Positions 37,834 through 45,071 of a stretch of 64,000 nt of DNA are shown piece after piece. The first letter of the stretch is position 1. Every line of letters starts with the position of its first letter. The stretch covers positions 62,001 to 126,000 of the forward strand of contig JANYDL010000056.1 of assembly GCA_025363635.1 (NCBI GenBank), given 5' to 3'. The notes under the pieces were generated by a model, which was not told the DNA's origin, did not search any database, and worked only from the letters and a program-made list of their open reading frames with translations. The stretch comes from Actinomycetes bacterium. GTDB lineage: Bacteria; Actinomycetota; Actinomycetes; Nanopelagicales; Nanopelagicaceae. The position numbers and the translations under genes are program-made.

Positions 37834-37845
37834 ACTATATAGGCT
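37834..37845. promoter_or_regulatory. Back-to-back promoter boxes of the epimerase and acetyltransferase genes
   Basis: Plus strand: TAGGCT at 37840-37845, 7 nt before ATG 37853. Minus strand: TATAGT at 37839-37834, 14 nt before ATG 37819. The two candidate -10 boxes are directly adjacent, so the two divergent polymerases would compete for the same DNA. Confidence 0.45.
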
Positions 37846-37852
37846 TGGGTCC

Positions 37853-38365
37853 ATGAGTTTTGAAGTGCGAATAGCCACCAGTGAAGACCTTGAAGATATC
37901 GTTGACATATTCCTTGAATGCTGGCAGCAGTCGTACCGAGATCTCCTGCCAGAAGATGTCCGCCTGAAAATGACTAAGGAGAGCGCAAGGGAGCTGTGGC
38001 GACCTTCGCTTTCGTCACGCCTCGACAAGAAAACTCTCCTCATTATCTCCGAAAAGTTTGTCGTGGGTGTTGCGAGATTTGGTAGTGATATCCAGATTCC
38101 CGAGCGCGGACATCTCTTCTCGCTATACATCCACCCGAAATACGCTGGAAAGGGCTTTGGGAAGGCACTTTTGGTTGAAGTCCTAGAAGTTCTAGCAAGA
38201 GAAGGTTTCACGGAAATCTCCCTCTGGGTCTTTAAGGAAAATCAGAGCGCACAGCGACTCTATCGAAAGTGTGGTTTTCTCCCCACCGGACTTGAACGCA
38301 CGGATGAGCGATGGAAAATTCCGGAAATTGAGATGCTGAAAAACGGGACTAACCTACAAAACTAA
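37853..38365 (+). CDS. GNAT family N-acetyltransferase
   Basis: 170 residues. GNAT fold with the acetyl-CoA loop in HPKYAGKGFGKALLVEVLEVL (signature YAGKGFGKAL) and the late SAQRLYRKCGFLPTG motif. The RimI/YhbS-like class does not reveal the substrate. It is the only plus-strand gene inside the minus-strand recycling cluster, and its last 17 bases overlap the end of anmK. No Shine-Dalgarno; the TAGGCT box 7 nt upstream suggests leaderless expression. A role in handling amino-sugar or peptide products is speculative. Confidence 0.85.
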   Translation: MSFEVRIATSEDLEDIVDIFLECWQQSYRDLLPEDVRLKMTKESARELWRPSLSSRLDKKTLLIISEKFVVGVARFGSDIQIPERGHLFSLYIHPKYAGKGFGKALLVEVLEVLAREGFTEISLWVFKENQSAQRLYRKCGFLPTGLERTDERWKIPEIEMLKNGTNLQN

Positions 38366-39518
38366 TTGTGGTGGGCCTCGTTAGTTCTATTTTTGGAAGG
38401 CTAAAAGGTCGGGATCCCGGTATCAAGGCCCCGAGAAGACGCTCCCCTTCTGCTCCAGTGCAACTCGGAATCTGACCTGGGAGTCCATGCAGTGTCAAGT
38501 ATCCAATTAACGCGAATGTAACTGATTCTTTTGCTCGTGGATCGAGTCGTAAATCCAAAATTGAGAGCACGTTGCAATTTGCTAGCCGTTCTTTCAAGCG
38601 TGCCATCATGACAGGATTCGCACTTCCTCCGCCAGCGATGTACAACTTAGCTAACGAAAACTTTTCTACCTCTCGAGCAACTGTTTCGACAGTGAGTTCG
38701 AGGAGAGTGGCCATCAGATCGTTTATCTGCCATGTGTCAACTTCGCCGGCACGTTCAATCACGTACGGTAAATGAAAGAGTTCCTTTCCAGTGGATTTTG
38801 GAAAAGGTAATAAATAGTACGGCTCGTCAAGAAAGCGAGAAAGCAACTCGAGATTCACCTTTCCTCTAGCTGCAATCTCACCATCTTTATCAAAAGATTT
38901 CTCACCCTTTGTGTATGCAGATATTGCCGCATCCAGTAGTCCATTTGCTGGTCCAATATCAAAAGCCATGGGGACAATGTTCTTCCCCGCAATCGTGATA
39001 TTCGAAATTCCACCCAGGTTCAAAGCACCTTCGACATTCTCACTATGTCCTAAAAGCAATTGATCCAGAATGCTCACAAGTGGTGCGCCGTGACCGCCGG
39101 CCGCAACATCGCGAGAGCGAATGTTGTACAGAACTTGCACACCAGTTTCTTCTGCAATCCATGATGCTTCTCCGAGTTGCAGAGTTCCTTTTGCGCGATG
39201 GTCAGCATCAATCCAGTGAAAGAGAGTCTGGCCATGAGAAACAATGAGATCAGGTTCAAAAGCAAAGTCTGCCATTGCTTTTTGCGCTGCCTTCGAAAAA
39301 GCCTGCCCTATCAAGGTATCTAAGATGCAGACTCGCTCCATATCCACAGGTCGTGGAGGCATTGCGTCAGCAATCATTTGATGGAGTTCTGGGGAATAAT
39401 CAACTGAGATAAAGCCCATTTGCTTCACTTCTAGGAGATCTCCGCTTTGCGTGACATCAATGCAGGCAACATCAATTCCATCAAATGAAGTCCCAGAAAT
39501 CATTCCGATAATTTTCAT
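38349..39518 (-). CDS. anmK: Anhydro-N-acetylmuramic acid kinase
   Basis: Hydrolyses and phosphorylates 1,6-anhydro-MurNAc to MurNAc-6-phosphate. 389 residues from ATG 39518, chosen because it makes an ATGA overlap with the upstream ATPase gene and has GGAGG about 8 nt upstream; a start at 39536 would bury that site. Contains MISGTSFDGID (phosphate-1 loop), ISHGQTLFHW, LGEASWIAEETG, LNLGGISNIT, FDIGPANGLLD and IAGGGSANPVMM. Anhydro-MurNAc arises from lytic transglycosylase cleavage. The product is the substrate of MurQ, encoded at 45072. Confidence 0.94.
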   Translation of the reverse strand: MKIIGMISGTSFDGIDVACIDVTQSGDLLEVKQMGFISVDYSPELHQMIADAMPPRPVDMERVCILDTLIGQAFSKAAQKAMADFAFEPDLIVSHGQTLFHWIDADHRAKGTLQLGEASWIAEETGVQVLYNIRSRDVAAGGHGAPLVSILDQLLLGHSENVEGALNLGGISNITIAGKNIVPMAFDIGPANGLLDAAISAYTKGEKSFDKDGEIAARGKVNLELLSRFLDEPYYLLPFPKSTGKELFHLPYVIERAGEVDTWQINDLMATLLELTVETVAREVEKFSLAKLYIAGGGSANPVMMARLKERLANCNVLSILDLRLDPRAKESVTFALIGYLTLHGLPGQIPSCTGAEGERLLGALIPGSRPFSLPKIELTRPTTISFVG

Positions 39519-40468
39519 ATCTTTGCCTCCGGGCATGCGACGTAATGGGTAGAAGAAACTTCAATCAAGAGCGGAATATGAGTCGAACATGCATCTACTG
39601 CAATGGGACAGCGCGCGTGAAATGCGCATCCCTTTGGCAAATTGGCAGGATCTGGAACTTCACCTTGCAAGGTCTTGGCAAGAGTTTCAGGGTTACCAAT
39701 AATGCTGTGATCTGGCATAGCTGCGATAAGCGCACGAGTGTATGGATGCAAAGGTCGCTCAATAATCTGACGCCAATCTCCCTGTTCGACTATTTTCCCA
39801 AGATACATGACGACGATGAAGTCACTGATGTAACGGACCATCCCTAAATCGTGGCTAATGAATATATAAGTTAGTCCAAGCCTGGTTCGAAGGTCTATGA
39901 GTAAATTCATTACTTCTGCACGAACCGAGACATCTAGGGCGGAAACTGGCTCATCAAGAATAAGAAGTTCAGGCTCCGAGGCGAGAGCTCTGGCAATACT
40001 TACACGTTGGCGTTGTCCGCCCGAAAGTTGATGTGGGTATCGATGGGCCAAATCGGAAGTCAGGCCAACAAAAGAGAGCAATTCTTCCATACGTTCAGTA
40101 ACGGTATCTTTTGGAACTAATTTGTAAACACTTAGAACTTCAGTAATCGATTCTCCCACTTTTTGTCGCGGATTCAGCGATGAATAAGGGTCCTGAAATA
40201 CAAGTTGAACTTGAGAGTGTCGGGACCGGATGTGATTTCTTCCTTTGTCTGAAATGGTCTTGTCATCCCAAATGACACTTCCGTGCGTTGGCTTCTCTAA
40301 ACCTGAAATTACGCGAGCGAGAGTGGATTTACCGCAGCCACTTTCCCCAACGATTCCAAGAGTCTTTCCCTTAGGAATCTCGATTGAGACGCCATTGAGC
40401 GCATTAATAGTTGTGCCAGTCGCCATTATTTTGTACTGTTTTTCAACGCCTTCAATGACCAGGCTCAT
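39515..40468 (-). CDS. Oligopeptide/dipeptide ABC importer ATPase (DppF/OppF type)
   Basis: 317 residues. Walker A GESGCGKST (about 38-46), signature LSGGQRQRVSIARALA, Walker B LLILDEPVSALD, and the C-terminal oligopeptide-transporter domain with GEVPDPANLPKGCAFHARCP, the Cys-rich segment of this subfamily. Overlaps the DppD-type gene upstream and anmK downstream by four bases each. Substrate is not readable from the ATPase, but linkage to anmK and murQ points to muropeptides or cell-wall peptides. Confidence 0.92.
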   Translation of the reverse strand: MSLVIEGVEKQYKIMATGTTINALNGVSIEIPKGKTLGIVGESGCGKSTLARVISGLEKPTHGSVIWDDKTISDKGRNHIRSRHSQVQLVFQDPYSSLNPRQKVGESITEVLSVYKLVPKDTVTERMEELLSFVGLTSDLAHRYPHQLSGGQRQRVSIARALASEPELLILDEPVSALDVSVRAEVMNLLIDLRTRLGLTYIFISHDLGMVRYISDFIVVMYLGKIVEQGDWRQIIERPLHPYTRALIAAMPDHSIIGNPETLAKTLQGEVPDPANLPKGCAFHARCPIAVDACSTHIPLLIEVSSTHYVACPEAKI

Positions 40469-41433
40469 GGCTTAACTCCGATCGCATGGAAACACGAGAC
40501 GCTTTTTTCGAGAGTCCCTTCCAATCTCGGTGCGCTCTCTAAGCAATCGGCCTTTACCTTGAAGCACCGAGGAGCAAAGGAACAGGAATCTCCAACCAGC
40601 CAAGGCTTTTGGGGGACACCTGCAATGGAGGTTAGACGCTTGCGTTCTGGATCAGAGGTCGTGGGGAGAGATGAGAGAAGACCGGCGGTATACGGATGCT
40701 GGGGATTGGTGAAAATCTCTTTCACTGTTCCGGATTCTACGATCCGACCCGCATACATCACGATGAGTCGATCAACAAGATTTGCAACCACCCCAAGATC
40801 ATGTGTAATCCAAAGCATCGACATATTTCGCTTACGACGTTGCTCTGCAACTAAGGACAAAATCTGTTGTTGTATGGTGACATCGAGGGCAGTAGTCGGC
40901 TCATCTGCAATGAGCAATTGAGGTGACATTAGCAGTGCCATCGCGATCATCACTCGCTGTCTCATTCCACCTGAGAACTCATGCGGGTAACTTTTAATTG
41001 CCCGGTCCACATCTGGAATACCAACTTCTCCGAGTGCATCCCTCACTCGTTGTTCCGAACGGACATCCACCTTTTCGTGTGACTCTATTGCCTCAAGTAA
41101 CTGCTTACCGATCTTCATGACAGGATTGAGTGCAGTCATAGGATCCTGATAGACCATGGCAATATCTTTTCCTCGGATCCCTCGCATTTGTTCTGGGGAG
41201 AATGTCGTGAGATCATCACCTTTATATGTTATGCAACCTTCTATTACATGTACGCCTCGCGGTAATAGATTAAGAATCGAAAGCACACTCAGTGTTTTGC
41301 CTGAACCACTCTCACCCACGATTCCTACCGCTTCACCAGGGTAGATATCGAAACTTACATCTTTGACCAAAATCTTCGGATCCTGAACCGTTGAAATCCC
41401 AAGACTTTTTACGGATAGCAATGGAGACGTCAT
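40465..41433 (-). CDS. Oligopeptide/dipeptide ABC importer ATPase (DppD/OppD type)
   Basis: 322 residues. Walker A GESGSGKT (about 39-46), Q-loop YQDPMTALNP, signature FSGGMRQRVMIAMALL, Walker B LLIADEPTTALD, and the C-terminal oligopeptide-binding extension with GDSCSFAPRC. Starts in an ATGA overlap with the permease gene and ends in an overlap with the partner ATPase. The two ATPases would form the nucleotide-binding pair of the importer. Confidence 0.92.
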   Translation of the reverse strand: MTSPLLSVKSLGISTVQDPKILVKDVSFDIYPGEAVGIVGESGSGKTLSVLSILNLLPRGVHVIEGCITYKGDDLTTFSPEQMRGIRGKDIAMVYQDPMTALNPVMKIGKQLLEAIESHEKVDVRSEQRVRDALGEVGIPDVDRAIKSYPHEFSGGMRQRVMIAMALLMSPQLLIADEPTTALDVTIQQQILSLVAEQRRKRNMSMLWITHDLGVVANLVDRLIVMYAGRIVESGTVKEIFTNPQHPYTAGLLSSLPTTSDPERKRLTSIAGVPQKPWLVGDSCSFAPRCFKVKADCLESAPRLEGTLEKSVSCFHAIGVKP

Positions 41434-42287
41434 GAGCTCCTCCTTGCGGGGTCAAGCGCATCACGGAGCCCATCACCAACAAGGTTGAGACCCACCACGA
41501 CAACAGTGATAAATAGAGATGGAAAAACCAAAGTCCACCAAGCAAAAGCGGCAGTTGACTGTGCTTCGGAGACCATCAAGCCAAGTGACGCGTTGGGAGG
41601 TTGAGTACCTAAACCCAAAAAGCTCAGTCCTGATTCAGTGAGTATCGCCCACGAAAGCGAGAGCGCAATTTGCACGATGATCGGCGCCAAGACATTAGGT
41701 AAAATGTGCTTCACAAGAATTCGAGGTGATGAATAACCCAAAATTCTTGAACCTTTGATGTAATCCATCTCTTTAGTGCTGAGCACCGGTCCTCGAGAAA
41801 CTCTGATAAAGATCGGCGTATACACAATGCCAATTGATATCGCAGTGTCATACCAAGCGGTACCGAGGCTGCTGACAATTGCTAGGGCCAGTAGGATGGC
41901 AGGAAAAGCAAAGACTGCATCACTCATTCGGGTAATCAAAGTGTCAAACCACTTGCCCAGATATCCCCCCATAACCCCAAGAATAATTCCCAGCACTGCC
42001 GCAATGAGAACGGCAGTAATAGAGACGGTCAGTGAACGTCGCATGCCATCGAGGGTTCTAGAAAAAATATCTCTTCCGAATTGGTCGGTTCCAAACCAAA
42101 ACTTTCCTGATGGTCCCTTTAGGATGGAATCAATATTTTGATCAAGTGGGTTGTGTGGGAGCCACCCAAAGGCGGAAAAGATTGAGGCTGGAATCATAAA
42201 GAAGACAAGGCCAGCGCCAATGACCCCGCTGGTGCTCTGATGGTAATAATGGAGTGCGCCTTTAACGCTTTTATCTCGTTTTTTCAT
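41430..42287 (-). CDS. Oligopeptide/dipeptide ABC importer permease (DppC/OppC type)
   Basis: 285 residues with about six hydrophobic helices. N-terminal OppC domain around GVIGAGLVFFMIPASIFSAFG, then LDQNIDSILKGPSGKFWFGTDQFGRDIFSR, the standard OppC/DppC entry segment (key part FGTDQFGRDIFSR). The EAA coupling loop is near GSRILGYSSPRILVKHILPN (key part HILPN). Overlaps both neighbours by four bases. Confidence 0.92.
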   Translation of the reverse strand: MKKRDKSVKGALHYYHQSTSGVIGAGLVFFMIPASIFSAFGWLPHNPLDQNIDSILKGPSGKFWFGTDQFGRDIFSRTLDGMRRSLTVSITAVLIAAVLGIILGVMGGYLGKWFDTLITRMSDAVFAFPAILLALAIVSSLGTAWYDTAISIGIVYTPIFIRVSRGPVLSTKEMDYIKGSRILGYSSPRILVKHILPNVLAPIIVQIALSLSWAILTESGLSFLGLGTQPPNASLGLMVSEAQSTAAFAWWTLVFPSLFITVVVVGLNLVGDGLRDALDPARRSS

Positions 42288-43267
42288 TTCTTTATCCGCG
42301 GATCAATCTTGCGATATATGAGGTCGGTCAAAACATTTACCGAGACAAAGAGAATTGCAAAAATCATAACGGTGCTCTGAACGGTTGCGTATTCACGTTT
42401 CGTAATTGCATCAAGAACTTGCCGACCCATGCCAGGCAGAGCAAAAATCTTTTCAACAATAACAGCACCACCCAGCAAATATCCGAATTGGATTCCCGTC
42501 ATGGTCACAATGGGAATGAGCGAGTTTCGTAATACGTGCTTCAGCGCCACTTTTCGAGGTGGGACTCCTTTACCGTGGGCAGTTCTGACAAAATCCTTGT
42601 CCACCGTCTCCAGTAGAGCAGAACGAGTAGTACGCATCACTGGAGCAGCGACTGCGATACCTAGAACGAGCCCCGGAAACATCATTTGTTGAAAATTCAT
42701 CCATGGGTTTTCCCAAGGGGTCATATATTCAAATCCGTTTGGGAAATAGTGAAAGACGTTAGCCATCACAGTCACAATCCCGGTGCTCAGAACGAAACCC
42801 GGGATGGCGAGGGCGAGAAGTCCAAAGAGTTGGCCAGCGAAATCCCTAAAACTTCCTGGCTTTCGAGCACTAAACATCCCCACGGCAATACCCATAATCA
42901 CACCCAGAATGGTCCCAATCAACGCTAATTCAATGGTAACTGGCAAAGCAGATTTTGTTAATTTCAAGACTGAAACGCCGGTAGAAAATGAATAGCCAAG
43001 TTGCCCGCTGAGAAAGCTCTTTATCCAAGATACATATTGCATGATCAGAGATTGATCAATACCGTAATAATGACGAAGCTCAGATATTTGCTGAGGAGTG
43101 AGAACGCCGGTCTCTATTCCAAAAGAGCCGGTAATCGTATTGCCTGGAATGATTCGTAAGACGATAAATACAAAAACGGATATTCCCAAAAGTGTGGTGA
43201 AGATACTAAAGGTCTTGGTGACGAATGGTGAAAAGAGGGCTCGCTGCAGTCTTGTTATGCCCTGCAT
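42284..43267 (-). CDS. Oligopeptide/dipeptide ABC importer permease (DppB/OppB type)
   Basis: 327 residues, six hydrophobic helices. LRIIPGNTI near residue 38 and DQSLIMQYVSWIKSFLSGQLGYS (key parts YVSWIKSFLSG and LGYS) are DppB/OppB hallmarks; the EAA loop is AHGKGVPPRKVALKHVLRNS. GGAGG precedes ATG 43267. It is separated from the binding-protein gene by 109 bases that contain a strong hairpin, so expression below the binding protein is expected. Confidence 0.93.
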   Translation of the reverse strand: MQGITRLQRALFSPFVTKTFSIFTTLLGISVFVFIVLRIIPGNTITGSFGIETGVLTPQQISELRHYYGIDQSLIMQYVSWIKSFLSGQLGYSFSTGVSVLKLTKSALPVTIELALIGTILGVIMGIAVGMFSARKPGSFRDFAGQLFGLLALAIPGFVLSTGIVTVMANVFHYFPNGFEYMTPWENPWMNFQQMMFPGLVLGIAVAAPVMRTTRSALLETVDKDFVRTAHGKGVPPRKVALKHVLRNSLIPIVTMTGIQFGYLLGGAVIVEKIFALPGMGRQVLDAITKREYATVQSTVMIFAILFVSVNVLTDLIYRKIDPRIKK

Positions 43268-43333
43268 TGCGAGTTACCTCCGACTTTTCTACGAAGAATT
43301 AGATGTGTCGATCAAGATGGAAGGAAAAAGAAG

Positions 43334-43369
43334 GAGACGGTGTGTAGACCTAAATCCACACACCGTCTC
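43334..43369 (-). terminator. Hairpin between binding-protein and permease genes (attenuating terminator)
   Basis: Perfect 12-bp inverted repeat: GAGACGGTGTGT (43334-43345) and ACACACCGTCTC (43358-43369) with a 12-nt loop. It begins 7 nt after the binding-protein stop. On the minus strand the stem is followed by CTTCTTTTTCC, a T-rich tail. This looks like a partial intrinsic terminator or 3'-stabilising stem, a common arrangement where the binding protein must exceed the permeases. Confidence 0.75.
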
Positions 43370-43376
43370 AATCTAA

Positions 43377-44888
43377 TTACTTGAGATCGGCCTTGCGGAG
43401 TTCGAGAAGCGAGCCGGTAGCCAGTGGTACGAATCCAACTAGGTTCTTGCTCGCGACACGATACTCATATGGCGAGAAGAGCCATACCCAGACTGCGTTG
43501 CTCTCCAACTCTTCTGAGATCAATTTATAGGCAAGTTTACGAGTAGTGACATTGCCTGAAGATTTGCCCTTTGCAAAGAGCGCGTCAAGTGTTGGTGATG
43601 AGTAGCCAGCAACCTTGTTCAAGTTACCGGTTGAGGTGAAGTAACGCGTGTACATGGTATCTGGGTCGATTCGTCCACCATTATTTGCAATGGCGGTTGC
43701 GAAGTCAGCGGCTAACCAACGAGAAACGAAGGTCGAATCGTCAACAAGCTCGAGATCCAATGTAATTCCGGCCTTTGCCAATTGCGCCTTCAGGCTTTGG
43801 GCAACTGCCGATGCAGTTGCAAATTGTGAAGGTGCAACCATTGACTTAATCGTCAAACCGTTTGGATATCCAGCGGCATCAAGATATTTCTTTGCCTTTG
43901 CGATATCCGCGGTTGGGCATGGACGATCATTGATATCAGACCTGTAGGCAGGGCTAGTGATTGGACCTATGACTGTGCCTTCACCAGATTGCGCGGTCTT
44001 TACCACTTCTTGGCGGCTGATCGCACATTGAATAGCAAGGCGAACATTCACGTTATCCAGAGGCGCTTTCTTCGCATTGAGTTGAAGCGCCATGTAAGCA
44101 AGAGAAGGTGTCGAATACTTGGTGAGATTCGATCCAACTTGCTTTGCAATGAGCGGATCAGTGATGACCGAGAACTGAACCGATCCAGCGTTAAGGGCTG
44201 AAAGGATTGAGGACTCAGACGGAATGATTCGGAATGTCACAGTGTCGAGCTGGGGTGCCTTCTGCCAGTAAGTAGCATTCTTTGCCAACTTAACTGATTG
44301 ACCTGGCTCCCACGAAATGAACTTGAAAGGACCAGTTCCATTGACGGTCTTTCCAATGGTTCCAGCTTTGATGTCTTTAGCCGACAACATCGCCATGTTC
44401 ACGCCATCAAGAGCGGCAAGAATTGCGACGTTTGGAATCGTAAGATCCAAAATTACATCCCAGCCCGCGACAGTAACGGATTTAATTGTTGCGATGTTGG
44501 CACGAGCTGCTGCCTTCGTGGCAGGGTCCAGAATTCTCTCTATAGATGCCTTGACATCCGCTGGAGTGAAAGGAGTTCCATCTTGGAACTTAACGTTTTT
44601 ACGGATGTGCAAGGTCAATCGTGTACCAGCATCATTGAAGCGCCAAGAGGATGCAAGTCCCGGACGAACGTCTAACTTTGGACCAACTTCTACCAAGCTT
44701 CCATAAACCAACCCAAGAGCGCGCACAGTTGCGAAACTAGTTGCGCCTTGCGGATCTAACTTGTCAATATCGAGGGTAATTCCCACGACCAAATCTTTGC
44801 TTGCTGCCTGTGCAGGCGCCACTAGAGCAACCCCTGCCACCAACGCGGCAGTTACTCCCACGACGGCGATTTTTTTACGTAATCTCAC
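43377..44888 (-). CDS. Oligopeptide/dipeptide ABC importer substrate-binding protein (DppA/OppA type)
   Basis: 503 residues, SBP family 5. Sec signal: basic MRLRKK, a hydrophobic stretch, then APAQAA with probable cleavage near residue 28; no lipobox is visible. Domain features: LRLTLHIRKNVKFQDGTPF in shortened form here as LTLHIRKNVKFQDGTPFT, LAYMALQLNAKKAPLDNVNV, and RLAIQCAISRQEV. GTG start at 44888 with AAGGGG about 6 nt upstream; the GTG overlaps the stop of a 13-codon mini-ORF. First gene of the importer-anmK operon, preceded by the shared regulatory element. Confidence 0.92.
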   Translation of the reverse strand: MRLRKKIAVVGVTAALVAGVALVAPAQAASKDLVVGITLDIDKLDPQGATSFATVRALGLVYGSLVEVGPKLDVRPGLASSWRFNDAGTRLTLHIRKNVKFQDGTPFTPADVKASIERILDPATKAAARANIATIKSVTVAGWDVILDLTIPNVAILAALDGVNMAMLSAKDIKAGTIGKTVNGTGPFKFISWEPGQSVKLAKNATYWQKAPQLDTVTFRIIPSESSILSALNAGSVQFSVITDPLIAKQVGSNLTKYSTPSLAYMALQLNAKKAPLDNVNVRLAIQCAISRQEVVKTAQSGEGTVIGPITSPAYRSDINDRPCPTADIAKAKKYLDAAGYPNGLTIKSMVAPSQFATASAVAQSLKAQLAKAGITLDLELVDDSTFVSRWLAADFATAIANNGGRIDPDTMYTRYFTSTGNLNKVAGYSSPTLDALFAKGKSSGNVTTRKLAYKLISEELESNAVWVWLFSPYEYRVASKNLVGFVPLATGSLLELRKADLK

Positions 44889-44910
44889 TTAGTTCCCCTT
44901 TCAAGGATGG

Positions 44911-44956
44911 TGAAAAAAAACTTCATAGATATCGGACAATTGTGGAAATCATTACC
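44911..44956 (-). promoter_or_regulatory. Bipartite palindromic regulatory element upstream of the importer operon
   Basis: Plus-strand view: TGAAAAAAAACTTCA (44911-44925) and GGAAATCATTACC (44944-44956), starts 33 nt apart. The first part is identical to the copy at 35652 and the second differs at two positions within the same palindromic frame. On the minus strand ATG at 44926 opens a mini-ORF of 13 codons (MKFFFTILERGTK) ending in a GTGA overlap with the binding-protein start at 44888. The -10 could be TATCTA at 44931-44926. Probable RpiR-controlled operator. Confidence 0.65.
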
Positions 44957-45021
44957 TTCATTGCCCTCAGGGTCAAGCCAGAGCCACGCTCAAATCATTC
45001 CAATTTGATTACGATTTGTTT

Positions 45022-45045
45022 CATCAAAATTTCGCATTTTTGATG
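45022..45045. repeat. Inverted repeat between murQ and the importer operon
   Basis: CATCAAAA (45022-45029) and TTTTGATG (45038-45045), 8-bp arms with an 8-nt centre. It lies 27 nt past the murQ stop and about 134 nt upstream of the binding-protein start. No T-run follows it on the minus strand, so it may be a binding site rather than a terminator. The rest of 44957-45071 shows only AT-rich sequence. Confidence 0.4.
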
Positions 45046-45071
45046 CCGAGGTAACTCAGGAAAGGAGATCC

